NCBI GenBank assembly: GCA_035301025.1
Contig: DATGUV010000081.1
Coordinates: 1 to 12,439 of the forward strand
Reading direction: 5' to 3'
DNA length: 12,439 nucleotides
Source of the DNA: CALAMD01 sp035301025
GTDB taxonomy: Bacteria; Bacillota; Bacilli; Bacillales; Amphibacillaceae
The notes beneath the pieces were generated by a model that worked only from the letters and a program-made list of their open reading frames with translations, ran no database searches and was not told the origin of the DNA. The position numbers were made by a program, and so were the translations under genes. This document shows, in pieces, positions 1 to 6,744 of this stretch. Position 1 is the stretch's first letter; each line of letters begins with the position of its first letter.

Positions 1-1101
1 GTAGGTCCATTAATTCCATCGATTCGCGAACATTTAGATGTGAGTCATACGGTGGTAGGTTCCATTACGACCTTGCCGTTGATTGCTTTTGCTCTCATAT
101 CCCCGTTCGCACCGAAATTAGCGAATAAATTTGGGCTGGAGCGGATGATTTTTATTTCTATGCTTTTACTCGTGGCAGGAATTGGGCTACGCTCTGTGAC
201 AGGAATTGCACCACTATTTATTGGAACGGCGATTGTAGGAATTGCTATTTCTTTTGGGAATGTGCTCATTCCAGGCTTTATTAAAATGAGTTTTCCCTTT
301 AGAATTGGGATAACAACTGGATTGTACGCAGTATGTATGAATATATTTGGAGCTCTTGCTTCAGGAATTAGTATTCCGCTGGCAAACATTGGTAGTTTTG
401 GCTGGCAAGGAGCCCTTGCTGCATGGTCAATTCTAGCGGTGATAGCAGCTGTGTTATGGTTCCCTCACATTGAAAAAAAGAAGCATGTGGCGACTTTTGC
501 TGAAGAAGGGGAACGAAAGAAAATAAATATGTGGAAATCCATGACCGCCTGGCAAGTAACGATTTTCATGGGATTACAATCGTTAATGTTTTACACAATT
601 CTCACGTGGCTGCCGGAAATCTTACAAGTAAGTGGGTATCGGTTAGATGAAGCGGGATGGATGTTATCTTTAATGCAGTTTTCACTTATTCCAGTTACAT
701 TTATGATGCCAATTATAGCTGGTAAAATGAACAATCAAAAATGGCTAAGTGTCTTAACTGGACTGTTCTTCTTATTAGCTACGTTAGGTTTTTTAAGTGG
801 ACAAACTAGTTTAATCATTCTATCTGTAGTGTTGTTTGGAATTGCGTGTGGAAGTGGATTTAGTTTATCTATGATGTTCTTCACGTTACGGACAAAAGAC
901 GGATATGAAGCTTCAGAGTTGTCCGGAATGGCTCAATCTTTTGGATATTTACTGGCGGCTTGTGGCCCAGTTATTTTTGGTGGAATCCATGACCTTACTG
1001 GCGGATGGATAATTCCACTCATGTTCTTAAGTGGAATAGCTATGATGTTATTGTTTTTTGGTTTTCTAGCAGGAAGAGACATTGTTATTGAAGAGGAATG
1101 A
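1..1101 (+). CDS. MFS transporter, CynX/NimT type (5' partial)
   Basis: The reading frame is open from base 1 (first residues VGPLIPSIREHL), so the gene starts upstream; the GTG at base 40 is internal. About 366 residues are visible, and families of this kind run to about 400, so only the N-terminal segment with the first membrane helix should be missing. The protein is a series of hydrophobic helices split by a charged loop (EKKKHVATFAEEGERKK, around residues 158-174 of the visible part), the usual MFS central loop between two six-helix halves. The stretch GPLIPSIREHL followed by TTLPLIAFALISPFAPKLA resembles the start of CynX/NimT/YycB-type transporters, linked in other bacteria to cyanate or nitroimidazole handling. 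Substrate cannot be read from the sequence. It ends 14 bases before the HIT gene and is probably co-transcribed with it. Confidence 0.85.
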   Translation, partial: VGPLIPSIREHLDVSHTVVGSITTLPLIAFALISPFAPKLANKFGLERMIFISMLLLVAGIGLRSVTGIAPLFIGTAIVGIAISFGNVLIPGFIKMSFPFRIGITTGLYAVCMNIFGALASGISIPLANIGSFGWQGALAAWSILAVIAAVLWFPHIEKKKHVATFAEEGERKKINMWKSMTAWQVTIFMGLQSLMFYTILTWLPEILQVSGYRLDEAGWMLSLMQFSLIPVTFMMPIIAGKMNNQKWLSVLTGLFFLLATLGFLSGQTSLIILSVVLFGIACGSGFSLSMMFFTLRTKDGYEASELSGMAQSFGYLLAACGPVIFGGIHDLTGGWIIPLMFLSGIAMMLLFFGFLAGRDIVIEEE

Positions 1102-1106
1102 GGAGG
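1101..1106 (+). promoter_or_regulatory. Ribosome binding site of the HIT gene
   Basis: AGGAGG lies 9 bases before the ATG at 1116. It selects this start over the in-frame ATG at 1098, which overlaps the transporter stop codon and has no matching site in front of it. Confidence 0.8.
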
Positions 1107-1115
1107 CGTGAAAAA

Positions 1116-1520
1116 ATGTGCTTGTTTTGTGAAATTGTTCAAGGGGAGAAGCCTTGTTATAAAGTATATGAAAATGAACATGTGACGGCATTTTTAGACA
1201 TTTTTCCAACAGCTGCAGGTCATACATTAGTCGTCCCGAAGACGCATATAGAGCGACTAGATCAGTTGAAGGATTCTCACGTGGCAACTGCACTCATGCA
1301 AGGATTAGTAGAGGTGCCAAAGAAACTTATGCAAGCAGGAATTTGTACGGATTTTACCGTTTTCTCTGATAACGGAAAACAAGCGGAACAAGATATTCAT
1401 CATCTACATTTTCACGTGATTCCACGGGTGGAAGAGGAGAATTTTCATATCGCATCACCGGTTCATTCTAAGAGCTCTACTCAAGAAGCGTTAGCTGGGG
1501 TTTGGAAAAAGCTTCAGTAA
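1116..1520 (+). CDS. HIT family nucleotide-binding protein
   Basis: This 134-residue protein is a single histidine-triad domain. The HIT motif H96-L-H98-F-H100-V-I is intact; in the family the middle histidine of the motif is the nucleophile that forms an AMP-histidine intermediate. Residues 31-44 (PTAAGHTLVVPKTH) form the conserved nucleotide-binding strand and loop. C2 and C5 form a CxxC that, with H44 and a histidine near the triad, matches the zinc site of many bacterial HIT proteins. Family members hydrolyse or transfer nucleoside monophosphates (AMP-amine, AMP-lysine, dinucleoside polyphosphates); the true substrate here is unknown. The start at 1116 is set by a strong AGGAGG. The gene sits between the transporter and selO on the same strand, with a 59-base gap to selO, consistent with a shared transcript. 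Confidence 0.9.
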   Translation: MCLFCEIVQGEKPCYKVYENEHVTAFLDIFPTAAGHTLVVPKTHIERLDQLKDSHVATALMQGLVEVPKKLMQAGICTDFTVFSDNGKQAEQDIHHLHFHVIPRVEEENFHIASPVHSKSSTQEALAGVWKKLQ

Positions 1521-1564
1521 GATACAAGCATGTTTTAGAAAAAAGCGTGCATCCTATCTATGAA

Positions 1565-1570
1565 AAGGAG
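1565..1570 (+). promoter_or_regulatory. Ribosome binding site of selO
   Basis: AAGGAG lies 9 bases before the ATG at 1580. It rules out the farther upstream TTG at 1502, which overlaps the HIT gene, and disfavours the ATG at 1571, which directly abuts it. Confidence 0.75.
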
Positions 1571-1579
1571 ATGTTATGT

Positions 1580-3040
1580 ATGGGAGAAGAGTTATTTGGT
1601 TGGAAGATGTCACATACGTACGCGACACTGCCTAATAATTTTTTTACACAAACAGATCCAACACCAGTCAGTCAACCATCCCTTGTATTATTGAATACGA
1701 AATTAGCGCGTAGGCTTGATTTGAATGCAGCTAGATTGCAGGAAAAAGAGGGAGTCGAGATACTGGCCGGAAATCGTGTGCTTGATTCTTTTTATCCGAT
1801 TGCTCAAGCATATGCAGGACATCAATTCGGTCATTTTACAATGCTTGGTGATGGCCGAGCGATTTTACTTGGCGAGCATGAGAATGAAACTGGGGACATC
1901 GTTGATATTCAATTAAAAGGAGCGGGGAAAACGCCTTACTCTCGTGGTGGTGACGGTCGAGCTGGGCTTGGGCCCATGTTACGGGAATATATTATGAGTG
2001 AAGGAATGCATGGATTAGGGATTCCGACATCCCGTTCCTTAGCAGTCGTTGAAACTGGGGACCAAATCATTCGAGAGGAAATGTTAGATTCAGCAGTGTT
2101 AACAAGGGTGTCTGCAAGCCATTCACGGGTAGGAACTTTTCAATTTGCTCAAGCCTTTGGATCCATTGAAGATGTTCGCGCACTGGCGGATTACGCCATT
2201 TTGCGCCATGATCCAGATCTTGTAGATGAGGGAGATAAATATATTTCTTTTTTAAAAAGAGTGATTGACCGGCAAGCTAACCTAATTGCCAAATGGCAGT
2301 TGGTTGGATTCATTCATGGAGTCATGAATACAGATAATATGACGATTAGCGGAGAGACGATTGATTACGGTCCGTGTGCCTTTATGAATACTTTCGAATC
2401 AGCTACTGTGTTTAGTTCCATCGACCTTGACGGAAGATACGCTTTCCAGCAGCAACCAAATATAGGTGGTTGGAACATCGCTCGATTTGCCGAAGCTCTG
2501 ATTCCCCTTATAGATGAGGATGAAGAGAAGGCGGTGGAGCTTGCCCAAGAAACGATAAGCGCGTACGGTCCAACGTATTATAAATATTGGCTGAGGGGTA
2601 TGCGGGAAAAAGTAGGATTTTCCGTGGAAAAAGAAGAGGACAGTCAATTGATTGAAGCGTTGTTAGACATTATGAAACGTGAAAAGATGGATTATACGAC
2701 TACTTTTATTGATCTAACATTAGAGCTTGATGGTAAAGAATGTACAGCAACATCTGAAGTCTTTCGTTCATGGAGACAGCGCTGGAAGAAGCGACTTGAA
2801 GAGGAAGAAAGATCGACGGAAGACATCTATCAACAGATGAAACGGGTGAATCCGGCGATCATTCCGCGAAATGATTTTGTGGAAGAGGCGTTAGAAGCGG
2901 CTGTGGAAAGAAGGGATTTTGCTTCTGTTCAACAGCTCATTACATTACTCGAAAATCCATTTGCTTATAGCGATGAACAGAAAGAAATGATGCAAAAAGA
3001 AATCCCTAAAGGACCTTTCCGAACATTTTGCGGAACATAG
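1580..3040 (+). CDS. selO: Protein adenylyltransferase SelO (YdiU family)
   Basis: The 486-residue product has the normal length for bacterial SelO, a pseudokinase-fold enzyme that transfers AMP from ATP to Ser/Thr/Tyr of proteins and is tied to redox stress. Visible landmarks are GHQFGHF (residues 80-86), QLKGAGKTPYSR (111-122, with the ATP-binding lysine at K113), DGR (125-127), HGVMNTDNM (246-254, with D252 and N253) and DYGP (262-265, with D262). As I recall, K113, D252, N253 and D262 carry the same numbers in the characterised Pseudomonas syringae enzyme, where they bind nucleotide and metal. The C-terminus TFCGT carries a cysteine where animal homologues have selenocysteine, so the redox-active tail is kept. 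It is the last gene of the transporter-HIT-selO run. The next 35 bases show no obvious terminator before the repeat array begins. Confidence 0.95.
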   Translation: MGEELFGWKMSHTYATLPNNFFTQTDPTPVSQPSLVLLNTKLARRLDLNAARLQEKEGVEILAGNRVLDSFYPIAQAYAGHQFGHFTMLGDGRAILLGEHENETGDIVDIQLKGAGKTPYSRGGDGRAGLGPMLREYIMSEGMHGLGIPTSRSLAVVETGDQIIREEMLDSAVLTRVSASHSRVGTFQFAQAFGSIEDVRALADYAILRHDPDLVDEGDKYISFLKRVIDRQANLIAKWQLVGFIHGVMNTDNMTISGETIDYGPCAFMNTFESATVFSSIDLDGRYAFQQQPNIGGWNIARFAEALIPLIDEDEEKAVELAQETISAYGPTYYKYWLRGMREKVGFSVEKEEDSQLIEALLDIMKREKMDYTTTFIDLTLELDGKECTATSEVFRSWRQRWKKRLEEEERSTEDIYQQMKRVNPAIIPRNDFVEEALEAAVERRDFASVQQLITLLENPFAYSDEQKEMMQKEIPKGPFRTFCGT

Positions 3041-3074
3041 CATCTATTACACGATCATCGTTTCTTTTTTAGTT

Positions 3075-3430
3075 GGGTTTCGTCTGTTTCGGTCGCATTG
3101 GAGCGTCCATCGTGCCCGTAACGATCGAATGTTGTTCGCTCCGGTCGCGTTGGAGCGTCCATCGTTCCCGTAACGGTCGAATTTCGTTCGCTCCGGTCGC
3201 GTTGGAGCGTCCATCGTACCCGTATCGATCGAATTTTGTTCGATCCGGTCACGTTGGAGCGTCCATCGTGCCCGTGTCGGTCGAATTTTGTTCGCTCCGG
3301 TCACATTGGATCGTCCATCGTTCCCGTCCCGGTCGAGTTTCGTCCTCCTCGGTCACAATGGAGCGTTCATCGTTCCCGTAACGGTCGAGTTTCGTCCTCC
3401 CCGGTCACATTGGAGCGTTCATCGCTCATC
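3075..3430. repeat. Tandem array of 52-bp CpG-rich units
   Basis: The core TGGAGCGTCCATCG (or close variants) recurs at 3099, 3151, 3203, 3255, 3307, 3359 and 3411, exactly 52 bp apart each time. A partial unit precedes the first and the seventh is truncated. The rest of each unit reads about CCCGTAACGGTCGAATTT then CGTTCGCTCCGGTCACAT. A unit is about 56% GC with eight CpG steps, in an otherwise A/T-rich region. CGCTCC at the end of a unit is complementary to GGAGCG at the start of the next (for example 3137-3142 with 3152-3157), and unit 3 holds a perfect GATCGAA/TTCGATC stem (3227-3245). The last units drift (CGTCCTCC for CGTTCGCTCC, GTTCATCG for GTCCATCG). Several frames are open on both strands, but 52 is not a multiple of 3 and no start has a credible ribosome binding site, so I treat it as non-coding. 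Confidence 0.95.
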
Positions 3431-3445
3431 ACACTCAAGAGATAC

Positions 3446-3496
3446 CAATGTCCATCACATATGTAGTATCGCCATCTACACATTTGATGGACATTG
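3446..3496. terminator. Long hairpin, possible terminator of the selO run
   Basis: CAATGTCCATCA (3446-3457) pairs perfectly with TGATGGACATTG (3485-3496). Inside, TGTAG (3462-3466) pairs with CTACA (3476-3480) around a 9-base loop, giving a 51-base imperfect stem-loop. The plus side continues into a T-rich stretch (TATTATTCATTTTT). It lies between the convergent ends of selO and the small minus-strand gene, so a terminator role fits. The lack of a clean T run and of a GC-rich stem also allows a small palindromic repeat element. Confidence 0.45.
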
Positions 3497-3535
3497 TATT
3501 ATTCATTTTTGCTAGAAAGTCCTTTTTGTTCCTTC

Positions 3536-3685
3536 CTATTTTCTTCGACTTAAAATAGCCATAGCTAAAAATCCAATACCGATACCAATAATGACACCTG
3601 CACCAGCATTATCAAAAATCATTCCAATTCCTAAACCTAGCATGATACAGCCAACAAATGCAATTCCGCCACTCTCATAATTCAT
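3536..3685 (-). CDS. Small glycine-zipper membrane protein, 49 aa
   Basis: On the minus strand ATG at 3685 opens a 49-residue frame beginning MNYESGGIAFVGC and ending AILSRRK. Two hydrophobic segments rich in spaced glycines (LGLGIGMIF, residues 16-24, and GVIIGIGIGFL, 30-40) are joined by DNAGA, so it should be a tiny hairpin-like membrane protein with a positively charged C-terminus. AAGGGGG lies about 8 bases before the start, a good ribosome binding site. An in-frame-looking ATG 7 bases further upstream is in another frame and hits a stop after four codons. Such short glycine-zipper proteins are common in Bacillaceae and unassigned; I know no function. It is convergent with selO and divergent from the Wadjet operon. 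I see no strong promoter upstream. Confidence 0.7.
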   Translation of the reverse strand: MNYESGGIAFVGCIMLGLGIGMIFDNAGAGVIIGIGIGFLAMAILSRRK

Positions 3686-3842
3686 CCATGGGACCCCCTT
3701 TTTCGTTACTCTAATCCTACTATAATCGTATATTCTTGCAAATAGACAGGAAGGGAATGTATAGATAAGTAGTTTCCTATCCCTAAAATGAGCTATAATT
3801 TTACCATTTCCCGTAAAAAATGAATTTATAAATCACGTCTGA
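3686..3842. other. Intergenic stretch without a clear feature
   Basis: An A/T-rich spacer lies between the small minus-strand gene and the open-frame remnant. It contains a TATAAT-like hexamer on the plus strand (3794-3799) and A/T-rich blocks, but no -35 box at proper spacing on either strand. I see no RNA gene or repeat in it. Confidence 0.4.
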
Positions 3843-4076
3843 CTACACGTAAAGTATTCGGTCGTTACGTCTTGCTTTCATCAAAAAACTAGTTTTATTG
3901 AAGAAATCCCAGCAATTTTTGAAGAACTATTTGCAGGGATTGAAGAACCATTTGCGTCATCTGAGGCATCGAGTAGTGTAACAGAAGAAATACTGAAAGT
4001 CCCAATAACCTGGTTTACAGTGCTAATGAAAGAAAGGAAGTTGTTGATGAATGTAAGTTATAAGAATAAAAGCTAG
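3843..4076 (+). pseudogene. Open frame without start, likely 3' remnant of a lost gene
   Basis: After a TGA at 3840-3842 the frame stays open for 77 codons to a TAG at 4074-4076. It has no ATG, GTG or TTG until the last 20 or so codons. The translation looks protein-like rather than random: it includes FIEEIPAIFEELFAGIEEP (from about 3892) and ILKVPITWFTVLMKERK (about 3994-4044), with amphipathic, Glu-rich spacing. The stop codon falls inside the ascending arm of a terminator-like hairpin, as expected at the true 3' end of a gene. I do not recognise the family. The simplest reading is the tail of a gene whose 5' part was deleted or replaced; a chance open frame is the alternative. Confidence 0.4.
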
Positions 4077-4110
4077 AATTCGTATATACTAAGATTCTAG
4101 GTTTTATTTT
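4065..4110. terminator. Terminator-like stem-loop 25 bases before jetD
   Basis: AATAAAA-g-CTAGAAT (4065-4079) pairs with ATTCTAG-g-TTTTATT (4094-4108), giving two 7-bp helices separated by a G:G mismatch around a 14-base loop, followed by further T residues. Because the outer arms are A-rich and T-rich it could act in both directions. It ends the open-frame remnant and lies directly upstream of the jetD ribosome binding site, so any transcript from upstream must cross it. Confidence 0.65.
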
Positions 4111-4124
4111 TATATGCATCGTAC

Positions 4125-4131
4125 AAAGGGG
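4125..4131 (+). promoter_or_regulatory. Ribosome binding site of jetD
   Basis: AAAGGGG lies 4 bases before ATG 4136 and 10 bases before the in-frame ATG at 4142. Neither spacing is ideal. The later ATG may be the real start, which would shorten JetD by two residues only. Confidence 0.6.
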
Positions 4132-4135
4132 CGAT

Positions 4136-5353
4136 ATGAAGATGGAGAGTACACAAGATTTTCTAGAGGAATTCATTTGTAAGTCCGGTGAGACGGTTCA
4201 ACAATTAACACCTAATGAATGGGAAATTCAGCGGTGGACGACGCGAACATTTAAACGATTAGGTAACGTGTTAGCGGCTGAAAATTTCGATAGTAATCCT
4301 GTTGAAGACGTCATTTCTTTGCGCTTAAGTCCTCGGTCAAAACGAACCTCTCTTTCTTTGCCGCCCCATTCATTAGAAGAAGCATTACATAAAGGTTGGC
4401 TCATTCAAGAAGTCCGATATAAAAGTGATGGCAGAACTCCCGCCTCCATTGTGTATCGAATGGGACCAGGATTGTACCTCTACGAACAGCGTCTGCAAGA
4501 AAAAGAAGCAAAGAATATGCGGGAATTGAAAGAAACTCTGCAGGAAGAAATGGACGAATCAGCAACCATATTTCCTCAGCCATTTTTAACAGGCCTTCGT
4601 CGGTTTGTAGAGATGGAAAGGGATGAAGAAGATTGGGGAAAAGATCGGTACAGAACATTTCACCATTTCCTAATTGCTTTTTTACGGCTGAAACGAGAGA
4701 AACCCCGCGTGGAATATAAAGAAATTGGAGCAACCTATTACAGAAAAATTGGTGGATCAAAAGCATTTGACGGATATAAAGAACATTTTATCCAGCGACT
4801 GGAAAAATGGTTGGAAGCACCTATTCACGAACTTGGTATTATTAGTCAAGGAACCATTGTGCCCATTTATTTCTCTGGGAAACTTAGTGGAAAACTCTCC
4901 TCATATGACGTAGGTGCTGTACATGCAACAACTGATCTTGCTATTGCGGATGAGCATTATGAAACCGATGCAGAAGTTTTATGGCTCGTTGAAAACCGGG
5001 GGGTACTTACACGGATGGCACGTGAAATATCCTTTATTAAACATACTAAGTCATTCATCCTCGGTGTAGACGGGCAAGTGAGAGGTGCTCATCGGAAATT
5101 GATTCAACAGTTAATCACCTCACCAACCGTTCAGCGCGTAATGATTTGGACAGATGTGGACAAAGCTGGATATGTGATTACTAGAAACTTAGTAGAAGGA
5201 GTGCAAGATGTTCCTTACCGAATCGTTGGAAATGACGGGAAGATATTTTCTAGTTATGATGATTACATAGAATGGGCTACAGATCGACAACATGCAGAGC
5301 AAGAAATGACGCTTGGAGGTGTATCTGAATGGATGAAGTGGATAAACAAGTAG
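4136..5353 (+). CDS. jetD: Wadjet nuclease subunit JetD (Toprim, DUF2220-like)
   Basis: The 405-residue product is the nuclease arm of a Wadjet anti-plasmid system. JetD cuts circular DNA once the JetABC motor has stalled on a small extruded loop. The C-terminal third carries a Toprim-type site: E286 in WLVENRGVL, G310 and D312 in ILGVDGQ, and the D340-V-D342 pair in MIWTDVDKAGY, all intact. The N-terminal half (about 1-190) is charged and probably binds DNA or the JetABC complex; residues 165-230 (GKDRYRTFHHFL to EKWLEAP) look winged-helix-like. It is the first gene of the operon, unlike type I where jetD is last. It overlaps jetA by 25 bp. Its start codon follows a weakly spaced AAAGGGG. 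I see no good promoter in the 60 bases before it. Confidence 0.88.
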   Translation: MKMESTQDFLEEFICKSGETVQQLTPNEWEIQRWTTRTFKRLGNVLAAENFDSNPVEDVISLRLSPRSKRTSLSLPPHSLEEALHKGWLIQEVRYKSDGRTPASIVYRMGPGLYLYEQRLQEKEAKNMRELKETLQEEMDESATIFPQPFLTGLRRFVEMERDEEDWGKDRYRTFHHFLIAFLRLKREKPRVEYKEIGATYYRKIGGSKAFDGYKEHFIQRLEKWLEAPIHELGIISQGTIVPIYFSGKLSGKLSSYDVGAVHATTDLAIADEHYETDAEVLWLVENRGVLTRMAREISFIKHTKSFILGVDGQVRGAHRKLIQQLITSPTVQRVMIWTDVDKAGYVITRNLVEGVQDVPYRIVGNDGKIFSSYDDYIEWATDRQHAEQEMTLGGVSEWMKWINK

Positions 5354-6744
5354 TCTCCGTATTTAAAAGTGATCAACATGCGCCAGAGATGCAACGGGCT
5401 ATGCGTGACGTTATTTCCCTTGCAGGTGTCATGAAAGATTTATCAACAGAGGCTGTATTTTCATCTCCGTTAGAAATGTTACGTTTTTTGCGAATCATTG
5501 AACTCATACACGAAGAATCCTTTGGACTAGCAGAACCGATTGATCATGCAGAAACCTTATATTATCGGTATTTGCGCAGGTATTCAGATCAAGATCCACC
5601 GACTAAATCCCGAGTGGAACAAATTGTAAATGTGTTAGCAAGAAATAACTGGGTGAGTAAACAGACGAGGCAAATCAAAATGATGAGTGTTGGGAAACGA
5701 ATGATGGATGCATTAACTCGTTTAGCCAATGATTCCTTAGCCTATTATTTAGAAGATGATATTGGAAGGTCTCTTTTTCAGGCGCGAAGAGATGCGGAAA
5801 TTAGTGAAGCATATGATGACAAGGGAGTTTCTGGAGGAAACCGGATAGCTAGTATGATTAGGAACGTTGAAGAGGCAATCGAACAATTGAAAAATCGGGA
5901 ACTCGAGTTATTGGCGGATAGGCATGCACTTCCTCAACTAGAATTAATCAATACATTAATGGAGGATTTAGGAGAAAAACTTGAAGACCGTCTGAAACAA
6001 TTTGAAACGATTGAAGATAGTCTTGTTCTAGGACATTTAATGCAAAAAGGAACAGGAGCATTAGCAGAAGGAACAAGTCTTTCCATTGGTATGATCAATA
6101 AATATTTACAATTTATGAACGTGCAACAAACGCCTTTGAAAACAGACATATCACCTGAGAAGGTGCGAACTTTTATTACGAAAATGTTCAATCCACCGGC
6201 AGAATCCGAAATCCCTAATGCACACCAGCTATTTAGTTTTATGGAACAGGGACAATACGAAGGGGAGCAATTAGACGGTATTTGGATGCCTATTAAATAT
6301 GCAAGTCCACTTTCATATGCGGATATTGATAAAGGAATTACATATCTTGAAAACTATGAACCTACAATAGCCCCTATGGACGAGGATACATCCGAAATCG
6401 TATTTGAAGAAGAACATTTTTCCTCTGAATCGATTGATGAATTAATGGATGAGGCCAGTTGGCTGATCACAAAAGAAAGCATTGAAACGGAAAAGATTGA
6501 AGCATATTTAGATGAAAAGATAGAAGCAGATATGGAAGAAGTGATTGTGGAAACCGGTTCAGTAACGTGGAGTAACGCCATCCGTAGATTATTAGGAATC
6601 TCTGCCCTTGAATCTAGTAAAAAGGTACAGGTGCAGCCGAATAAACAAGCAAAAACATATGAAAAAGAATGGGAGTGGATCAACGATGACGACAGACAAT
6701 CAACCGTCCGAAAACGAACATCATCAGACAGAAGCATTAAATAG
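5329..6744 (+). CDS. jetA: Wadjet kleisin-like subunit JetA
   Basis: This 471-residue protein sits between jetD and jetB and has the expected make-up of the Wadjet kleisin. Helical, winged-helix-like stretches occur near residues 75-135 (YYRYLRRYSDQ, SRVEQIVNVLARNNWVSKQ, GKRMMDALTRL). Long helices follow (about 172-235). A strongly acidic segment spans about 350-410, and the basic, polar tail ends DRQSTVRKRTSSDRSIK. By analogy with MukF it should bridge the two JetC heads and hold JetB. It resembles the family I recall as DUF5716/JetA, not type I DUF3375. GGAGGT at 5315-5320, 8 bases before the ATG, makes this start secure and places it inside jetD. Its last 59 bases also encode the JetB N-terminus. 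Assignment rests on operon position and fold-like features more than on a diagnostic motif. Confidence 0.82.
   Translation: MDEVDKQVVSVFKSDQHAPEMQRAMRDVISLAGVMKDLSTEAVFSSPLEMLRFLRIIELIHEESFGLAEPIDHAETLYYRYLRRYSDQDPPTKSRVEQIVNVLARNNWVSKQTRQIKMMSVGKRMMDALTRLANDSLAYYLEDDIGRSLFQARRDAEISEAYDDKGVSGGNRIASMIRNVEEAIEQLKNRELELLADRHALPQLELINTLMEDLGEKLEDRLKQFETIEDSLVLGHLMQKGTGALAEGTSLSIGMINKYLQFMNVQQTPLKTDISPEKVRTFITKMFNPPAESEIPNAHQLFSFMEQGQYEGEQLDGIWMPIKYASPLSYADIDKGITYLENYEPTIAPMDEDTSEIVFEEEHFSSESIDELMDEASWLITKESIETEKIEAYLDEKIEADMEEVIVETGSVTWSNAIRRLLGISALESSKKVQVQPNKQAKTYEKEWEWINDDDRQSTVRKRTSSDRSIK

Noticed and set aside
1098..1115. Earlier ATG start of the HIT gene overlapping the transporter stop
   Set aside because: The strong AGGAGG lies downstream of this ATG and is correctly spaced for ATG 1116. 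The extra residues are not part of the HIT domain.
1502..1579. N-terminal extension of SelO from a TTG
   Set aside because: It would overlap the HIT gene with a non-family leader, while AAGGAG with 9-base spacing marks ATG 1580.
3073..3381. Protein-coding gene over the repeat array (either strand)
   Set aside because: Openness follows from unit composition, unit length is not a multiple of 3, and no candidate start has a fitting ribosome binding site.
3075..3430. CRISPR array
   Set aside because: The whole 52-bp unit is conserved and contiguous. There are no unique spacers between short repeats and no cas genes in the window.
3788..3823. 11-codon frame beginning ATGAGCTAT
   Set aside because: No ribosome binding site, very short, and no protein-like character.
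4014..4090. Sigma-A promoter for the Wadjet operon
   Set aside because: TTTACA, TATAAG and TATACT hexamers occur, but none pair with a partner box at 16-18 base spacing, so I did not list a promoter.
6608..6685. Longer JetB start inside jetA
   Set aside because: No ribosome binding site at the upstream starts; ATG 6686 has GGGAGTGG upstream and gives a sensible polar leader.
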